From: an uncultured Eubacterium sp.
Lineage (GTDB): Bacteria; Bacillota; Clostridia; Lachnospirales; Lachnospiraceae
DNA length: 64,000 nt
Assembly (NCBI GenBank): GCA_910580075.1
Contig: CAJTVR010000006.1
Coordinates: forward strand, 1 to 64,000
Direction of reading: 5' to 3'
The notes under the pieces were generated by a model. The model did not search any database. It was not told the DNA's origin and saw nothing but the letters and a program-made list of their open reading frames with translations. The translations under genes were made by a program, and so were the position numbers. Position 1 is the first letter of the stretch, and each line of letters starts with the position of its first letter. Positions 52,954-60,887 of this stretch are shown here, piece by piece.

Positions 52954-53778
52954 GTGGATTATAAGCAGAATCAGTTTATGCGCATGCAGCAGTACCAGTA
53001 TGCGCCGCAGGTGCCGTTTTATATGAGTTACCCCCAGAATATCTATATGACGGAACTGGAATATGACCGGGATATGGAACGCATGAAAGAGCTGTATCCG
53101 GAAGAAGCAAAGCAGATCCAGGGCCTTGTGGAAGAAGAATGTGATAAACTGGAATACGAAGGCAGCATGATGTTTGATGAATATCCTGACCGCGTGACAT
53201 TAAAAATAATCTGCGACAGAATTTACCAGAAAGCGCTGCAGCCGCGTATACAGGAAGCAGAAATCCAGGGAGCAGAACATCTGGTAAAAAGTGCCGGAAT
53301 GGCAGGTCCCGGGATAAAAAATCCAGAAATTGAAAACCCTGGAATGAAAAACCTGGGAAATGAAAATTCTGGAATGGAAGATCTGGGAAATGAAAATCCT
53401 GGAGTGGAAGATCTGGGAAATGAAAATCCTGGAATGGAAGATCTGGGAATGGAAAACCCCGGAACGGAAAATGCCGTAATAGAAAATCAGAAAATAGAAA
53501 ATCCCGGAATGGATGCCGGACAGATGGAAGCCCAGGCGTACAGGCCGGGCAGACCGCCGGGACCGCCGCCAGGACCGGGATGGCCGCCAGGACCGGGCAG
53601 ACCGCCGGGACCGCCGCCAGGGCCGGGATGGCCGCCAGGACCGGGCAGACCGCCGGGACCGCCGCCACCGCCGCCAGGCAGGCCGAATAACGGGCTTGGC
53701 AGCCTGATAGAAGTGCTGCTATATAATGAAATGTATAAAAGACGCTGCAGGCATAACCGCTGCCGCCGCTGGTGGTAA
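52954..53778 (+). CDS. repeat-rich protein with pentapeptide-type and proline/glycine repeats
   Basis: 274 residues in four parts. A conserved-looking N-terminus (about 1-110) has YPEEAKQIQGLVEEECDKLE and SMMFDEYPDRVTLKIICDRI. Fourteen five-residue repeats of G-M-E-N-P type follow (53311-53520). A Pro/Gly-rich block with period 16 (G-R-P-P-G-P-P-P-G-P-G-W-P-P-G-P) comes next, then a basic Cys/Arg/Trp tail (RRCRHNRCRRWW). The N-terminal part resembles conserved Lachnospiraceae proteins of unknown function; I infer, weakly, a spore-coat or surface role. The start is GTG 52954 with AGGAG eight bases ahead. Confidence 0.7.
   Translation: MDYKQNQFMRMQQYQYAPQVPFYMSYPQNIYMTELEYDRDMERMKELYPEEAKQIQGLVEEECDKLEYEGSMMFDEYPDRVTLKIICDRIYQKALQPRIQEAEIQGAEHLVKSAGMAGPGIKNPEIENPGMKNLGNENSGMEDLGNENPGVEDLGNENPGMEDLGMENPGTENAVIENQKIENPGMDAGQMEAQAYRPGRPPGPPPGPGWPPGPGRPPGPPPGPGWPPGPGRPPGPPPPPPGRPNNGLGSLIEVLLYNEMYKRRCRHNRCRRWW
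53311..53520 (+). repeat. 14 tandem 15-bp repeats encoding G-M-E-N-P-like pentapeptides
   Basis: Codons read GIKNP, EIENP, GMKNL, GNENS, GMEDL, GNENP, GVEDL, GNENP, GMEDL, GMENP, GTENA, VIENQ, KIENP and GMDAG. A 30-base higher-order unit (GNENP+GMEDL) is visible in the middle. Confidence 0.85.
53541..53685 (+). repeat. 48-bp tandem repeats encoding a Pro/Gly-rich block
   Basis: Two complete and one partial copy of a 48-base unit encoding G-R-P-P-G-P-P-P-G-P-G-W-P-P-G-P. Copy number is likely to vary between strains and may be misassembled. Confidence 0.8.
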
Positions 53779-53898
53779 ATATACTGCAGACTGACGGCAG
53801 GGACGGGAACAGCCGGGCTGGAGCATTTTTCAAAGACGCTCCAGGCCGGGACTGTTACCGGAAGTACATATTACGAAAGGGAAAGGACGAACGTAGCA

Positions 53899-56403
53899 AT
53901 GAAAAAAGGACTGATCAAGGCAGCAGTGCTTACGCTGGTGTTTTTTCTGACGCTGGTGATAGCCGGAGGAATTACGAACCAGAACCAGCTGGATCTGACA
54001 ACGGAAATGGATGAAGCGACACTTCCGGTTATTTTGTTATACAATGAAAATGAGCAGATGAATGAACTTCATGGATACACCATGCAGATGAGCGCGACCG
54101 GAATGCGCGATACAATCACGCCGCTGTCGAGAAATAAAGAAATTCCGCTGCTGATCCGGACTTATGGATACCGCATAGACAGTATTTCTTATGAAATCCG
54201 CAGCATTGACGGCGTACGTCTGATATCAGACGGCAGCATAACGGCATTTGAAGAAAAGGACGAACAGATAAGGACAAGCATTCCTGTGCAGAGTCTGCTG
54301 GAAAAATCCAGGGAATATATACTGACACTGAAACTAAAACAGGATGAGGATATCTGCTATTACTACACCAGGATTGCAGATGCCCAGGACTGTTATGTGG
54401 CAGAGAGCGTGAAGTTTGCAAAGCAGGTAAGCGAGCTTACGTTTTCCGAAAGTCCGGACGAACTTTCCACTTACTGGGAACCGAATGTACTCGGTGATAA
54501 CTCGTCTCTTCACAAAGTGACGATTAATTCCAGCCTGACCCAGGCAAACTGGGCTGAATTTGAATGTGACAGGCTCTCAGCGCCAGTTCCGTCCGTAAAA
54601 GAGATGAACAGTTCGTATAATGTGATTCTGCTGTATTATGTAGTGACGGCAAAAGGTGAAAACGGAGAGCTGGAATATTACAATGTGGAAGAATATTACA
54701 GAATCCGTTACACGACGGAGCGTATGTACCTTTTGAATTTTGAACGTACGATGAACCAGATTTTTAACGGAGAAAATGATTTCCTGTATGAAAATTACCT
54801 TCAGCTCGGTATACGTTCCAAAGAGGTGGAATACATGCAGAATGAGGCTGGAACGATTACCTGTTTTGTACAGGAAGGAGATTTATGGAGTTATAACCAG
54901 TCTTCCGGCCGTCTTGCAGAAGTATTCAGCTTTCGGGGACATGAAGGTATTGATATCAGGGAGAATTATATGCAGCATGATATCCGCATTATGAATATTG
55001 ACGAGGCGGGAGACCTGGAATATGTTGTATACGGATACATGAACAGGGGAGCGCATGAAGGCGAAATGGGAATCTGTTTTCTACATTACAACAGTCAGGC
55101 CAACACGAATGAAGAAAAGCTGTTTATCACTTTTGACCAGTCATTTCAGATGCTTCAGACAGAACTTGGCAGGCTTTTGTATGAAAATGCTGCAGGCGGG
55201 ATTTATCTTATGTTTAACGGAAGCGTGCTGTACACGGACCTGAAATCAATGGATATGACAGAAATTGCTTCCGGCTTAGATGACAGTTCCTATGCAGTTT
55301 CAGACTCCAATCAGTATCTGGCCTGGATTTCAGACAGTGATTCACGCGAGATTTCAATTATGGACCTGGAAACAGCCAGTGTGCGCCAGATTCATATAAA
55401 AGAAGGCAGGACGCTGCGGGTACTTGGATTTTTACAGGAAGATTTCGTATACGGAATAGCAGCAGACAGCCACCGCATAGAAGGGGCATCAGGAGTAAGT
55501 GCAAATCCTATGTATGCGCTTCGCATTGTCAGTGCATCCAGCACCGAAGAATTAAAAAAATACCGGAAAAAGGGTTATTATATAGACGACGTGGACTTTC
55601 TGGACGGGGTGCTGATGATTAACCGCCTGGTCTGGGACGGAAGCGGATATCTGAAAGCGCAGCAGGATTCGATCGTAAACCGGGGCCAGGAGGGAGAAGA
55701 AAAGAAAATTATCCATACAACTGTTACTGAGGTAAAACAGCTTCAGGTACAGCTGACACTGACGGAAATGGAGAAAGAAACACCGCCGGTTTATATTGCA
55801 GCCAAACAGGTTATGAACCAGGAGGATAAAAAAACATCATTAAAAACAGCACAGGAACAGCGCAATTATACTGCATATGCAAAAGGCAGGGTGACAGAAG
55901 CAGTCACAGATGTGGGAAAAGCCATTCGCAGTGCGGACGAAAATATGGGTGTTGTGGTGGATGAGCAGCAGAATTATATCTGGAAACGTGCCAGAAAAAA
56001 TGTCCAGCTGCCGCTGGAAGTACAGCCTTCCGAGGCAGATTCATCTGGTTCCCCGCTTGCAAAATGCATCAGTGCGATACTGCGCCAGGAAGGAATCGAA
56101 GTCAGCGTCAGTGAACTGTTAGAAAGAAGCGATACCCCTCAGGGAATCCTGGAATCCCTCCTGCCAGAGCGCAAAGTCATTGCAATAGAAGGCTGTTCGC
56201 TGCAGCAGATTTTCTATTATGTCAGCTGCGGCATGCCGGTTCTGGCAGTCCGCGGCACGCAGAGTGCAGTACTGGTGACTGGCTATGACGCGCTTAATGT
56301 GTGGATGTATGACCCTCAGGCGGGACAGACGGTTAAAAGTACGATTGAAGAAACAGAGGCACAGCTTGAGGCACAGGGAACGGTGTACGTGGCTTATCTG
56401 TAA
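53899..56403 (+). CDS. large secreted protein with a C-terminal C39-like peptidase-type domain
   Basis: 834 residues with an N-terminal signal/anchor (about 5-28, LIKAAVLTLVFFLTLVIAGGI), a long beta-rich region (about 30-640) possibly including a beta-propeller (repeated short strands such as QYLAWISDSDSREISIMDLE), a charged helical linker, and a C-terminal domain of about 150 residues. That domain, from SPLAKCISAILRQEGI to VLVTGYDALNVWMYDPQAG, resembles C39-like papain-fold peptidases. The Cys may be C in AKC, but the His usual before VLVTGYD is Ser, so catalysis is doubtful. No known family for the rest. It follows the repeat-rich gene by 120 bases and may share its transcript. Confidence 0.65.
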   Translation: MKKGLIKAAVLTLVFFLTLVIAGGITNQNQLDLTTEMDEATLPVILLYNENEQMNELHGYTMQMSATGMRDTITPLSRNKEIPLLIRTYGYRIDSISYEIRSIDGVRLISDGSITAFEEKDEQIRTSIPVQSLLEKSREYILTLKLKQDEDICYYYTRIADAQDCYVAESVKFAKQVSELTFSESPDELSTYWEPNVLGDNSSLHKVTINSSLTQANWAEFECDRLSAPVPSVKEMNSSYNVILLYYVVTAKGENGELEYYNVEEYYRIRYTTERMYLLNFERTMNQIFNGENDFLYENYLQLGIRSKEVEYMQNEAGTITCFVQEGDLWSYNQSSGRLAEVFSFRGHEGIDIRENYMQHDIRIMNIDEAGDLEYVVYGYMNRGAHEGEMGICFLHYNSQANTNEEKLFITFDQSFQMLQTELGRLLYENAAGGIYLMFNGSVLYTDLKSMDMTEIASGLDDSSYAVSDSNQYLAWISDSDSREISIMDLETASVRQIHIKEGRTLRVLGFLQEDFVYGIAADSHRIEGASGVSANPMYALRIVSASSTEELKKYRKKGYYIDDVDFLDGVLMINRLVWDGSGYLKAQQDSIVNRGQEGEEKKIIHTTVTEVKQLQVQLTLTEMEKETPPVYIAAKQVMNQEDKKTSLKTAQEQRNYTAYAKGRVTEAVTDVGKAIRSADENMGVVVDEQQNYIWKRARKNVQLPLEVQPSEADSSGSPLAKCISAILRQEGIEVSVSELLERSDTPQGILESLLPERKVIAIEGCSLQQIFYYVSCGMPVLAVRGTQSAVLVTGYDALNVWMYDPQAGQTVKSTIEETEAQLEAQGTVYVAYL

Positions 56404-56498
56404 ATCTGTCTGAATGTACTCTGCTGCAAAGACTGTAAGAATATGATTCAGGAGTGCAGACATTTATGAAAAACTAAGGATTACAGCTCAAAAAACAT

Positions 56499-56526
56499 TT
56501 GACATTTCACTTCTTTGTGGTAAAAT
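56499..56526 (+). promoter_or_regulatory. predicted promoter of the alanine/glycine symporter gene
   Basis: TTGACA (56499-56504), 16-base spacer and TAAAAT (56521-56526). The leader before the ATG at 56692 is about 160 bases and contains a terminator-like hairpin. Confidence 0.65.
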
Positions 56527-56549
56527 AATAAAGTATTGGATCTCAGGGA

Positions 56550-56583
56550 TGGGACAGCGTGCAAGCGTTGTCCCATTTTCTTG
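56550..56583 (+). terminator. terminator-like hairpin in the symporter leader (possible attenuator)
   Basis: GGGACAGCG (56551-56559) pairs with CGTTGTCCC (56566-56574, one G-T wobble) around TGCAAG and is followed by ATTTTCTT. It lies only about 20-50 bases after the predicted transcription start. Confidence 0.6.
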
Positions 56584-56691
56584 ATAAAGTCTGCTTCTGG
56601 CATATTCTGTGCCCGGCTGCATAAGATAAATGTAATAAGGACAGGATTCTGGAGAAAAATGCCAGCAAAAGACAAGAAGGGAGACTAAGTT

Positions 56692-58095
56692 ATGGATATG
56701 AATGCTCTGGAAGAAATTCTAAAGGCTGTAGATGATTTTGTCTGGGGACCAGTGATGCTGGTACTTCTGGTAGGAACGGGAATCTTTCTCACAATCCGCC
56801 TGAAGTTCCGCACATGGATGAATCTTCCCTATGCGATCAAAAGCACCTTAAGCAAAGAAGCAAGGACAAAAGGCCGCGGCACGGGAGAAGTAACACCGTT
56901 TGCAGCTCTGACGACAGCTCTTGCGGCGACCATTGGTACAGGAAATATCGTAGGCGTTGCAACAGCAATGGTATCCGGCGGGCCGGGAGCGCTTGTGTGG
57001 ATGTGGTTATCAGCCTGTTTCGGCCTTACGTCAAAGTTCAGCGAATGTATGCTGGCAATTAAGTACCGTGAAGTAAACGAGCGCGGCGAGATGTCCGGCG
57101 GGCCGATGTATACGATGAGAAAAGCCTTTAAGAACAAGACTATGGGAGCAGTCTTAGGCTGGCTGTTTGCACTGTTTACAATCATCGCTTCGTTTGGAAT
57201 CGGAAATCTGACACAGGCGAATTCTATCTCTGAAGCCATGTTTGCGACGTTCCAGGTACCTGTATGGGTGACAGGAATAATTGTTACTGTACTGGCTCTG
57301 TGTATTATCGTAGGCGGCATTAAATCGATTTCAAAGGTATCTTCAGTCGTTGTGCCATGTATGGCTGTATTTTATATGATTGGCGGTATCATCGTTATTT
57401 TTGGAAATATTCAAAATGTCCCGTCAGGTATTGCAGAAATATTCAAAATGGCGTTTTCTGTAAAAGCAGTTACAGGCGGCGTAGGAGGAACCATTGTAGC
57501 ATCTATGATGAGCGGCATGCGGTTTGGTATCGCCAGGGGCGTATTTTCCAATGAAGCCGGCATGGGGTCGGCTGCCATTACAGCAGCCTGTGCAGCTACA
57601 GATCATCCGGCGCGCCAGGCTTACATAAACATGACAGGCACATTCTGGGATACGATCGTAGTGTGTACGATTACCGGCTTATGCATCGCTTCATCCGGTG
57701 TGCTCGGCATGACAGATGCCCAGGGTAAGTTAATAGAAGGATCTGCACTTACAATTGAAGCCTTTAAAACCGTTCTTGGTTCAGCCGGCGGGTGGATGGT
57801 TACAGTCGGCATTGCGCTGTTTGCATTTTCCACGATTTTAGGATGGGAATATCACGGGGAAAAAGCACTGGAGTATTTAGCGGGCACACATAAATATAAT
57901 ATGGTTTACCGTATGATATTTTCAGCTGTTGCATTTATCGGAGCTACAACCACACTGTCGATTGCATGGAAATTTTCAGATATAGCAAATGCATTAATGG
58001 CTGTCCCGAACTTAATCTGCCTTCTTGCATTAAGCGGCGAACTTGCAAAAGACGTGGAAGCATTTCAGGAAGTGCTGAAACGTGAACGCGGCTGA
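56692..58095 (+). CDS. AGCS-family sodium:alanine/glycine symporter
   Basis: 467-residue transporter of the alanine/glycine:cation symporter family, importing alanine or glycine with sodium. About eleven membrane segments; LTTALAATIGTGNIVGVATAMVSGGPGALVWMW holds the family motif near residue 75, and GVFSNEAGMGSAAITAACA near residue 283 is a second highly conserved block. FSTILGWEYHGEKALEYL lies near the end. AAGGGAG stands before the ATG. No glycine riboswitch was recognised in the leader, but a terminator-like hairpin is present there. Confidence 0.94.
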   Translation: MDMNALEEILKAVDDFVWGPVMLVLLVGTGIFLTIRLKFRTWMNLPYAIKSTLSKEARTKGRGTGEVTPFAALTTALAATIGTGNIVGVATAMVSGGPGALVWMWLSACFGLTSKFSECMLAIKYREVNERGEMSGGPMYTMRKAFKNKTMGAVLGWLFALFTIIASFGIGNLTQANSISEAMFATFQVPVWVTGIIVTVLALCIIVGGIKSISKVSSVVVPCMAVFYMIGGIIVIFGNIQNVPSGIAEIFKMAFSVKAVTGGVGGTIVASMMSGMRFGIARGVFSNEAGMGSAAITAACAATDHPARQAYINMTGTFWDTIVVCTITGLCIASSGVLGMTDAQGKLIEGSALTIEAFKTVLGSAGGWMVTVGIALFAFSTILGWEYHGEKALEYLAGTHKYNMVYRMIFSAVAFIGATTTLSIAWKFSDIANALMAVPNLICLLALSGELAKDVEAFQEVLKRERG

Positions 58096-58333
58096 GGAAA
58101 GATGTTTTCAGAAAAAGACCGGGATGTGCAGAAAAATTCAAAAAGCTGCAGCTAAAACCCTGTATCAATTGAAAGAAAATGGCAGTAAAATTATTTGTGA
58201 AGTTTCAGAAAAAGAATGCAGAAAAGGCCTTGAAACACAGGATTTTTGTGGAAAATAGATTTTGCAAAATGCATAAAATTCACAAATGTTTGGCAGGGCA
58301 TTCGTATGTTTTTAACAGAAATGAAAAAAACAC

Positions 58334-58362
58334 TTGCAAATGCCCGATTTTTAGACTATATT
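58334..58362 (+). promoter_or_regulatory. predicted promoter of the HPr-like gene
   Basis: TTGCAA (58334-58339), 17-base spacer and TATATT (58357-58362), about 50 bases before the ATG at 58415. The 319-base gap after the symporter gene shows no other clear element. Confidence 0.6.
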
Positions 58363-58414
58363 ATGAAGTGAACCTATGTATTCTAAACGATTTCTAAGGG
58401 AAGTGGAAGGGAAC

Positions 58415-58669
58415 ATGAGTAATAAGCAAATTATAGTTTCAAACGTAACGAAGGGTCATGAAAATCCGATTGCAGAGCTTGTCCAGGTGGCATGCCAGTT
58501 TGACAGCAACATTACATTCGAAAATGAAAACCGTAAAATTAATGCAAAGAGCATTATGGGAATCATGGCATTTAATCCGTCAAAAGGAATGAGCGTAAAC
58601 ATTATTACTGAAGGGGACGACGAAAAAGAAGCTCTGTTAGCAATGGAAAAGTTTTTAGTGTGTGAGTAG
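58415..58669 (+). CDS. HPr-family protein without the phosphorylatable His15 (Crh-like)
   Basis: 84 residues with the HPr fold pattern: the region that normally reads G-L-H-A-R-P-A is GHENPIAELVQVA, so the PTS His is missing. The regulatory Ser region is kept (INAKSIMGIMAF, like N-x-K-S-I-M-G-[IV]-M). This resembles Crh and other HPr relatives that cannot carry phosphate in the PTS chain but can be phosphorylated on Ser46 by HPr kinase and act with CcpA. ATG 58415 is preferred over 58376 because GGAAGGG is close ahead. The DUF6465-like gene follows after 23 bases. Confidence 0.85.
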   Translation: MSNKQIIVSNVTKGHENPIAELVQVACQFDSNITFENENRKINAKSIMGIMAFNPSKGMSVNIITEGDDEKEALLAMEKFLVCE

Positions 58670-58692
58670 GAGATTGTAGGAGGTTTGAGGAG

Positions 58693-59100
58693 ATGAGCTC
58701 AAAAGAAGCGAAAACAGTTGCAGAGGCAGCAGAAAAAGTAGTTGAAGAAGTTAAGGCAGATGCTAAACCGGCAGCAGTCAAGGCTGTTAAGGAAGAGACA
58801 GCAGCAGCTGAGAAAAAAGCTGAAAAGGAAGAGGCAAAAGCAGCTAAGAAACCTGCTGCAAAGAAAGCGACATCAAAGAAGGCTGATAAACCTGAATTAA
58901 AGCCGGAAGTATTTATTGAATTCCAGGGACGTCAGGCAGAGCAGACTTCTGTTGTTGATAAAGTAAAAGCAGCGTTTGTAGCCAGCGGACATAGAGCATC
59001 ATCGATTAAGTCTTTGCAGATATATATGAAGCCAGAAGAATTTAAAGCTTATTATGTAATAAATGATGGTAAATTTGCTGGTGATGTAGATTTATTTTAA
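58693..59100 (+). CDS. DUF6465-like protein with an Ala/Lys-rich N-terminus
   Basis: 135 residues in two parts. The first about 70 are low-complexity Ala/Lys/Glu, like histone-H1-type or nucleoid-binding tails (KKAEKEEAKAAKKPAAKKATSKK). The last about 65 form a compact domain VFIEFQGRQAEQTSVVDKVKAAFVASGHRASSIKSLQIYMKPEEFKAYYVINDG that I recognise as DUF6465, common in Lachnospiraceae, function unknown. GGAGG lies before the ATG. Nucleic-acid binding by the tail is only a guess from composition. A strong terminator follows. Confidence 0.78.
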   Translation: MSSKEAKTVAEAAEKVVEEVKADAKPAAVKAVKEETAAAEKKAEKEEAKAAKKPAAKKATSKKADKPELKPEVFIEFQGRQAEQTSVVDKVKAAFVASGHRASSIKSLQIYMKPEEFKAYYVINDGKFAGDVDLF

Positions 59101-59123
59101 ATCCTGAATTGGAAATGAAAATC

Positions 59124-59166
59124 AAAGCATCCGCATACCTGAGGGGAGGTATGCAGATGCTTTTTT
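59124..59166 (+). terminator. strong Rho-independent terminator after the DUF6465-like gene
   Basis: A 17-bp stem (59124-59140 with 59147-59163, one mismatch) has the loop GAGGGG and runs into six T residues (59161-59166). Confidence 0.92.
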
Positions 59167-59323
59167 ATAACATGATACAGCAGTCTGCAAAAATACCATT
59201 CAGAAACTCAGATCAGATACATAGCAGCATAGATTCTAATATGCCACTGCACAGTTCATCTGTCAGAGAAACCAGGAGCAAAACTATTCAGCTGACAAAT
59301 CCAGAACGAAACCTATCCATCCT

Positions 59324-59500
59324 GCGATTCAAAATAAAACTGTATCCTCAAAGAAACTGCAAAAGCCTGTACAGGGAAACAAAAAACTGCCAGAAAACCT
59401 CCGTCAAAAGCAGCGATTCAAAATAAAACTGTATCCTCAAAGAAACGCCAAAAACCCGTTCAGGGGAACAAAAAATCTGCCCAAAAACCAGCTGGAAACA
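59324..59500. repeat. 89-bp tandem repeat in a non-coding region
   Basis: GCGATTCAAAATAAAACTGT and its flanks occur at 59324 and 59413, with similarity extending about 80 bases. A frame across the first copy (59109-59426) shows no protein-like conservation between copies and lacks context, so it is not called. Confidence 0.65.
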
Positions 59501-59531
59501 GGCTGCAGCACTTGCCGGCAGCCTGTTTCCA

Positions 59532-59590
59532 GCGTCCGAGAGGCCAGTCCTCTGCACCTGCCCGCCCTTTCCTGGCGTCCGAGAGGCCAG
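59532..59590. repeat. 43-bp-spaced direct repeat before the prs 3' end
   Basis: GCGTCCGAGAGGCCAG occurs at 59532-59547 and 59575-59590 with similar flanks (CC-TCTG after each). Together with the 89-bp repeats it makes the 580-base gap between the convergent genes repeat-rich. Confidence 0.6.
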
Positions 59591-59681
59591 CCTTCTGTGC
59601 CAGCCGCTCCTTCCAGCATCGCATTTAGGAAGCCAGCCCCTTATCCTTGCGCCATCCGTTTCCGCATTTCACTCGTTTCCT

Positions 59682-60872
59682 TTACTTTTCCTCCGAAAGC
59701 TCTCCGTTTCTATACCGCGTTACAATCTTCTTAATCCTCTCATAAGGATTCAGCAGGTCGCTGATTGAGGTATCATGGTTCAGCGTATCCACAATATATG
59801 CAATATACTTGCTCATGTCACAGCTGATATAATACGGTTTGCTCAGCAGTTCCGGTGTCTGGTAAATCAGGTTTGTAGTAATGACACGGTAAATAATTCC
59901 GTCCTCAACTGCCTTATCAATTTTCTCCAGCCCGTTCGTAAACAGCCCGAAAGTAGACATTACAAAAATACGTTTCGCCTTACGCTTTTTCAGCTCGGTT
60001 GCAACGTCAATCATACTGTCGCCGGAAGAAATCATATCGTCGATTACCATAACATCCTTGCCTTCCACAGAAGCGCCGAGAAATTCGTGTGCAATAATCG
60101 GATTGCGTCCGTTTACAATACGGCTGTAGTCGCGGCGTTTATAAAACATACCGATATTAATGCCCAGAATACTTGCCAGATATACGGCACGGCTTGTAGC
60201 GCCCTCGTCCGGGCTGATCATCATCATGTGGTCAGAATCAAATTTCAGGTCAGGCACATGCGTACAGAGTCCTTTGATAAACTGGTAAGCAGGCTGGATT
60301 GTCTCAAAGCCGGCGAGAGGAATAGCATTCTGTACACGCGGGTCGTGGGCATCAAAAGTAATAATATTTTCCACGCCCATATTTGTCAGCTCCTGCAGCA
60401 TCATAGCACAGTCCATGGATTCACGTCCGTTTCGTCTGTGCTGGCGTCCTTCGTATAAGAATGTCATAATCACCGTAATCCGGCGGGCTTTGCCGCCTGC
60501 AGCCGCAATAATCCGTTTTAAGTCTGCATAATGGTCATCCGGGGATTTGTGGTTTGGCTGGCCGCATACAGTATACGTTTCATGGTAATTAGTAACGTCT
60601 GTCATAATAAAGAGATCATAACCCCGTATCGAGTCTTTAATAATCCCTTTGGCTTCGCCGGTGCCAAAGCGCGGAGCGCCAGCATTGACAATGTAAGTGT
60701 CACGTTCAAAACCTTTAAAAGCGATTGTCGTTTTGTGGTCGGACTGATGTTCATGGCGCCATTGAACAAGATATTTGTCAACTTTTTCTCCCAGTGCTGA
60801 GCAGTTTGACATCGGAATCAGGCCGAGTACTCCTACCGGAATACTTTCAATGGTATTTTCGTCATAATGCAT
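59682..60872 (-). CDS. prs: ribose-phosphate pyrophosphokinase
   Basis: 396-residue enzyme that makes PRPP from ribose 5-phosphate and ATP. The PRPP-binding loop VMVIDDMISSGDSMIDVA lies near residue 275, preceded by FDAHDPRVQNAIPLAGFETI and HMMMISPDEGATSRAVYLA, typical of Prs. The protein is longer than the common 315 residues by an N-terminal extension and inserts, a form I recall from Lachnospiraceae. CGGAGG lies before the ATG. It is the last gene of a minus-strand operon after the DnaI-like and DnaD-like genes, 15 bases behind the former. Confidence 0.92.
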   Translation of the reverse strand: MHYDENTIESIPVGVLGLIPMSNCSALGEKVDKYLVQWRHEHQSDHKTTIAFKGFERDTYIVNAGAPRFGTGEAKGIIKDSIRGYDLFIMTDVTNYHETYTVCGQPNHKSPDDHYADLKRIIAAAGGKARRITVIMTFLYEGRQHRRNGRESMDCAMMLQELTNMGVENIITFDAHDPRVQNAIPLAGFETIQPAYQFIKGLCTHVPDLKFDSDHMMMISPDEGATSRAVYLASILGINIGMFYKRRDYSRIVNGRNPIIAHEFLGASVEGKDVMVIDDMISSGDSMIDVATELKKRKAKRIFVMSTFGLFTNGLEKIDKAVEDGIIYRVITTNLIYQTPELLSKPYYISCDMSKYIAYIVDTLNHDTSISDLLNPYERIKKIVTRYRNGELSEEK

Positions 60873-60887
60873 AATGGAATCCTCCGT

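Noticed and set aside
53311..53520. Regular 15-base repeats considered as a CRISPR array
   Set aside because: The repeats are in frame, have no unique spacers and encode a repetitive peptide.
52976..53833. Long minus-strand frame (285 codons) opposite the repeat-rich gene
   Set aside because: It exists because the plus-strand codons are repetitive and GC-rich. It has no ribosome-binding site, and its product is a mirrored low-complexity sequence.
59109..59426. Plus-strand frame of 105 codons after the DUF6465-like gene
   Set aside because: It begins before a strong terminator hairpin and runs through it and into a tandem repeat; no ribosome-binding site or protein-like pattern.
59775..60458. 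Plus-strand frame of 227 codons inside prs
   Set aside because: It lies wholly within a clearly conserved minus-strand gene and shows no family motifs.
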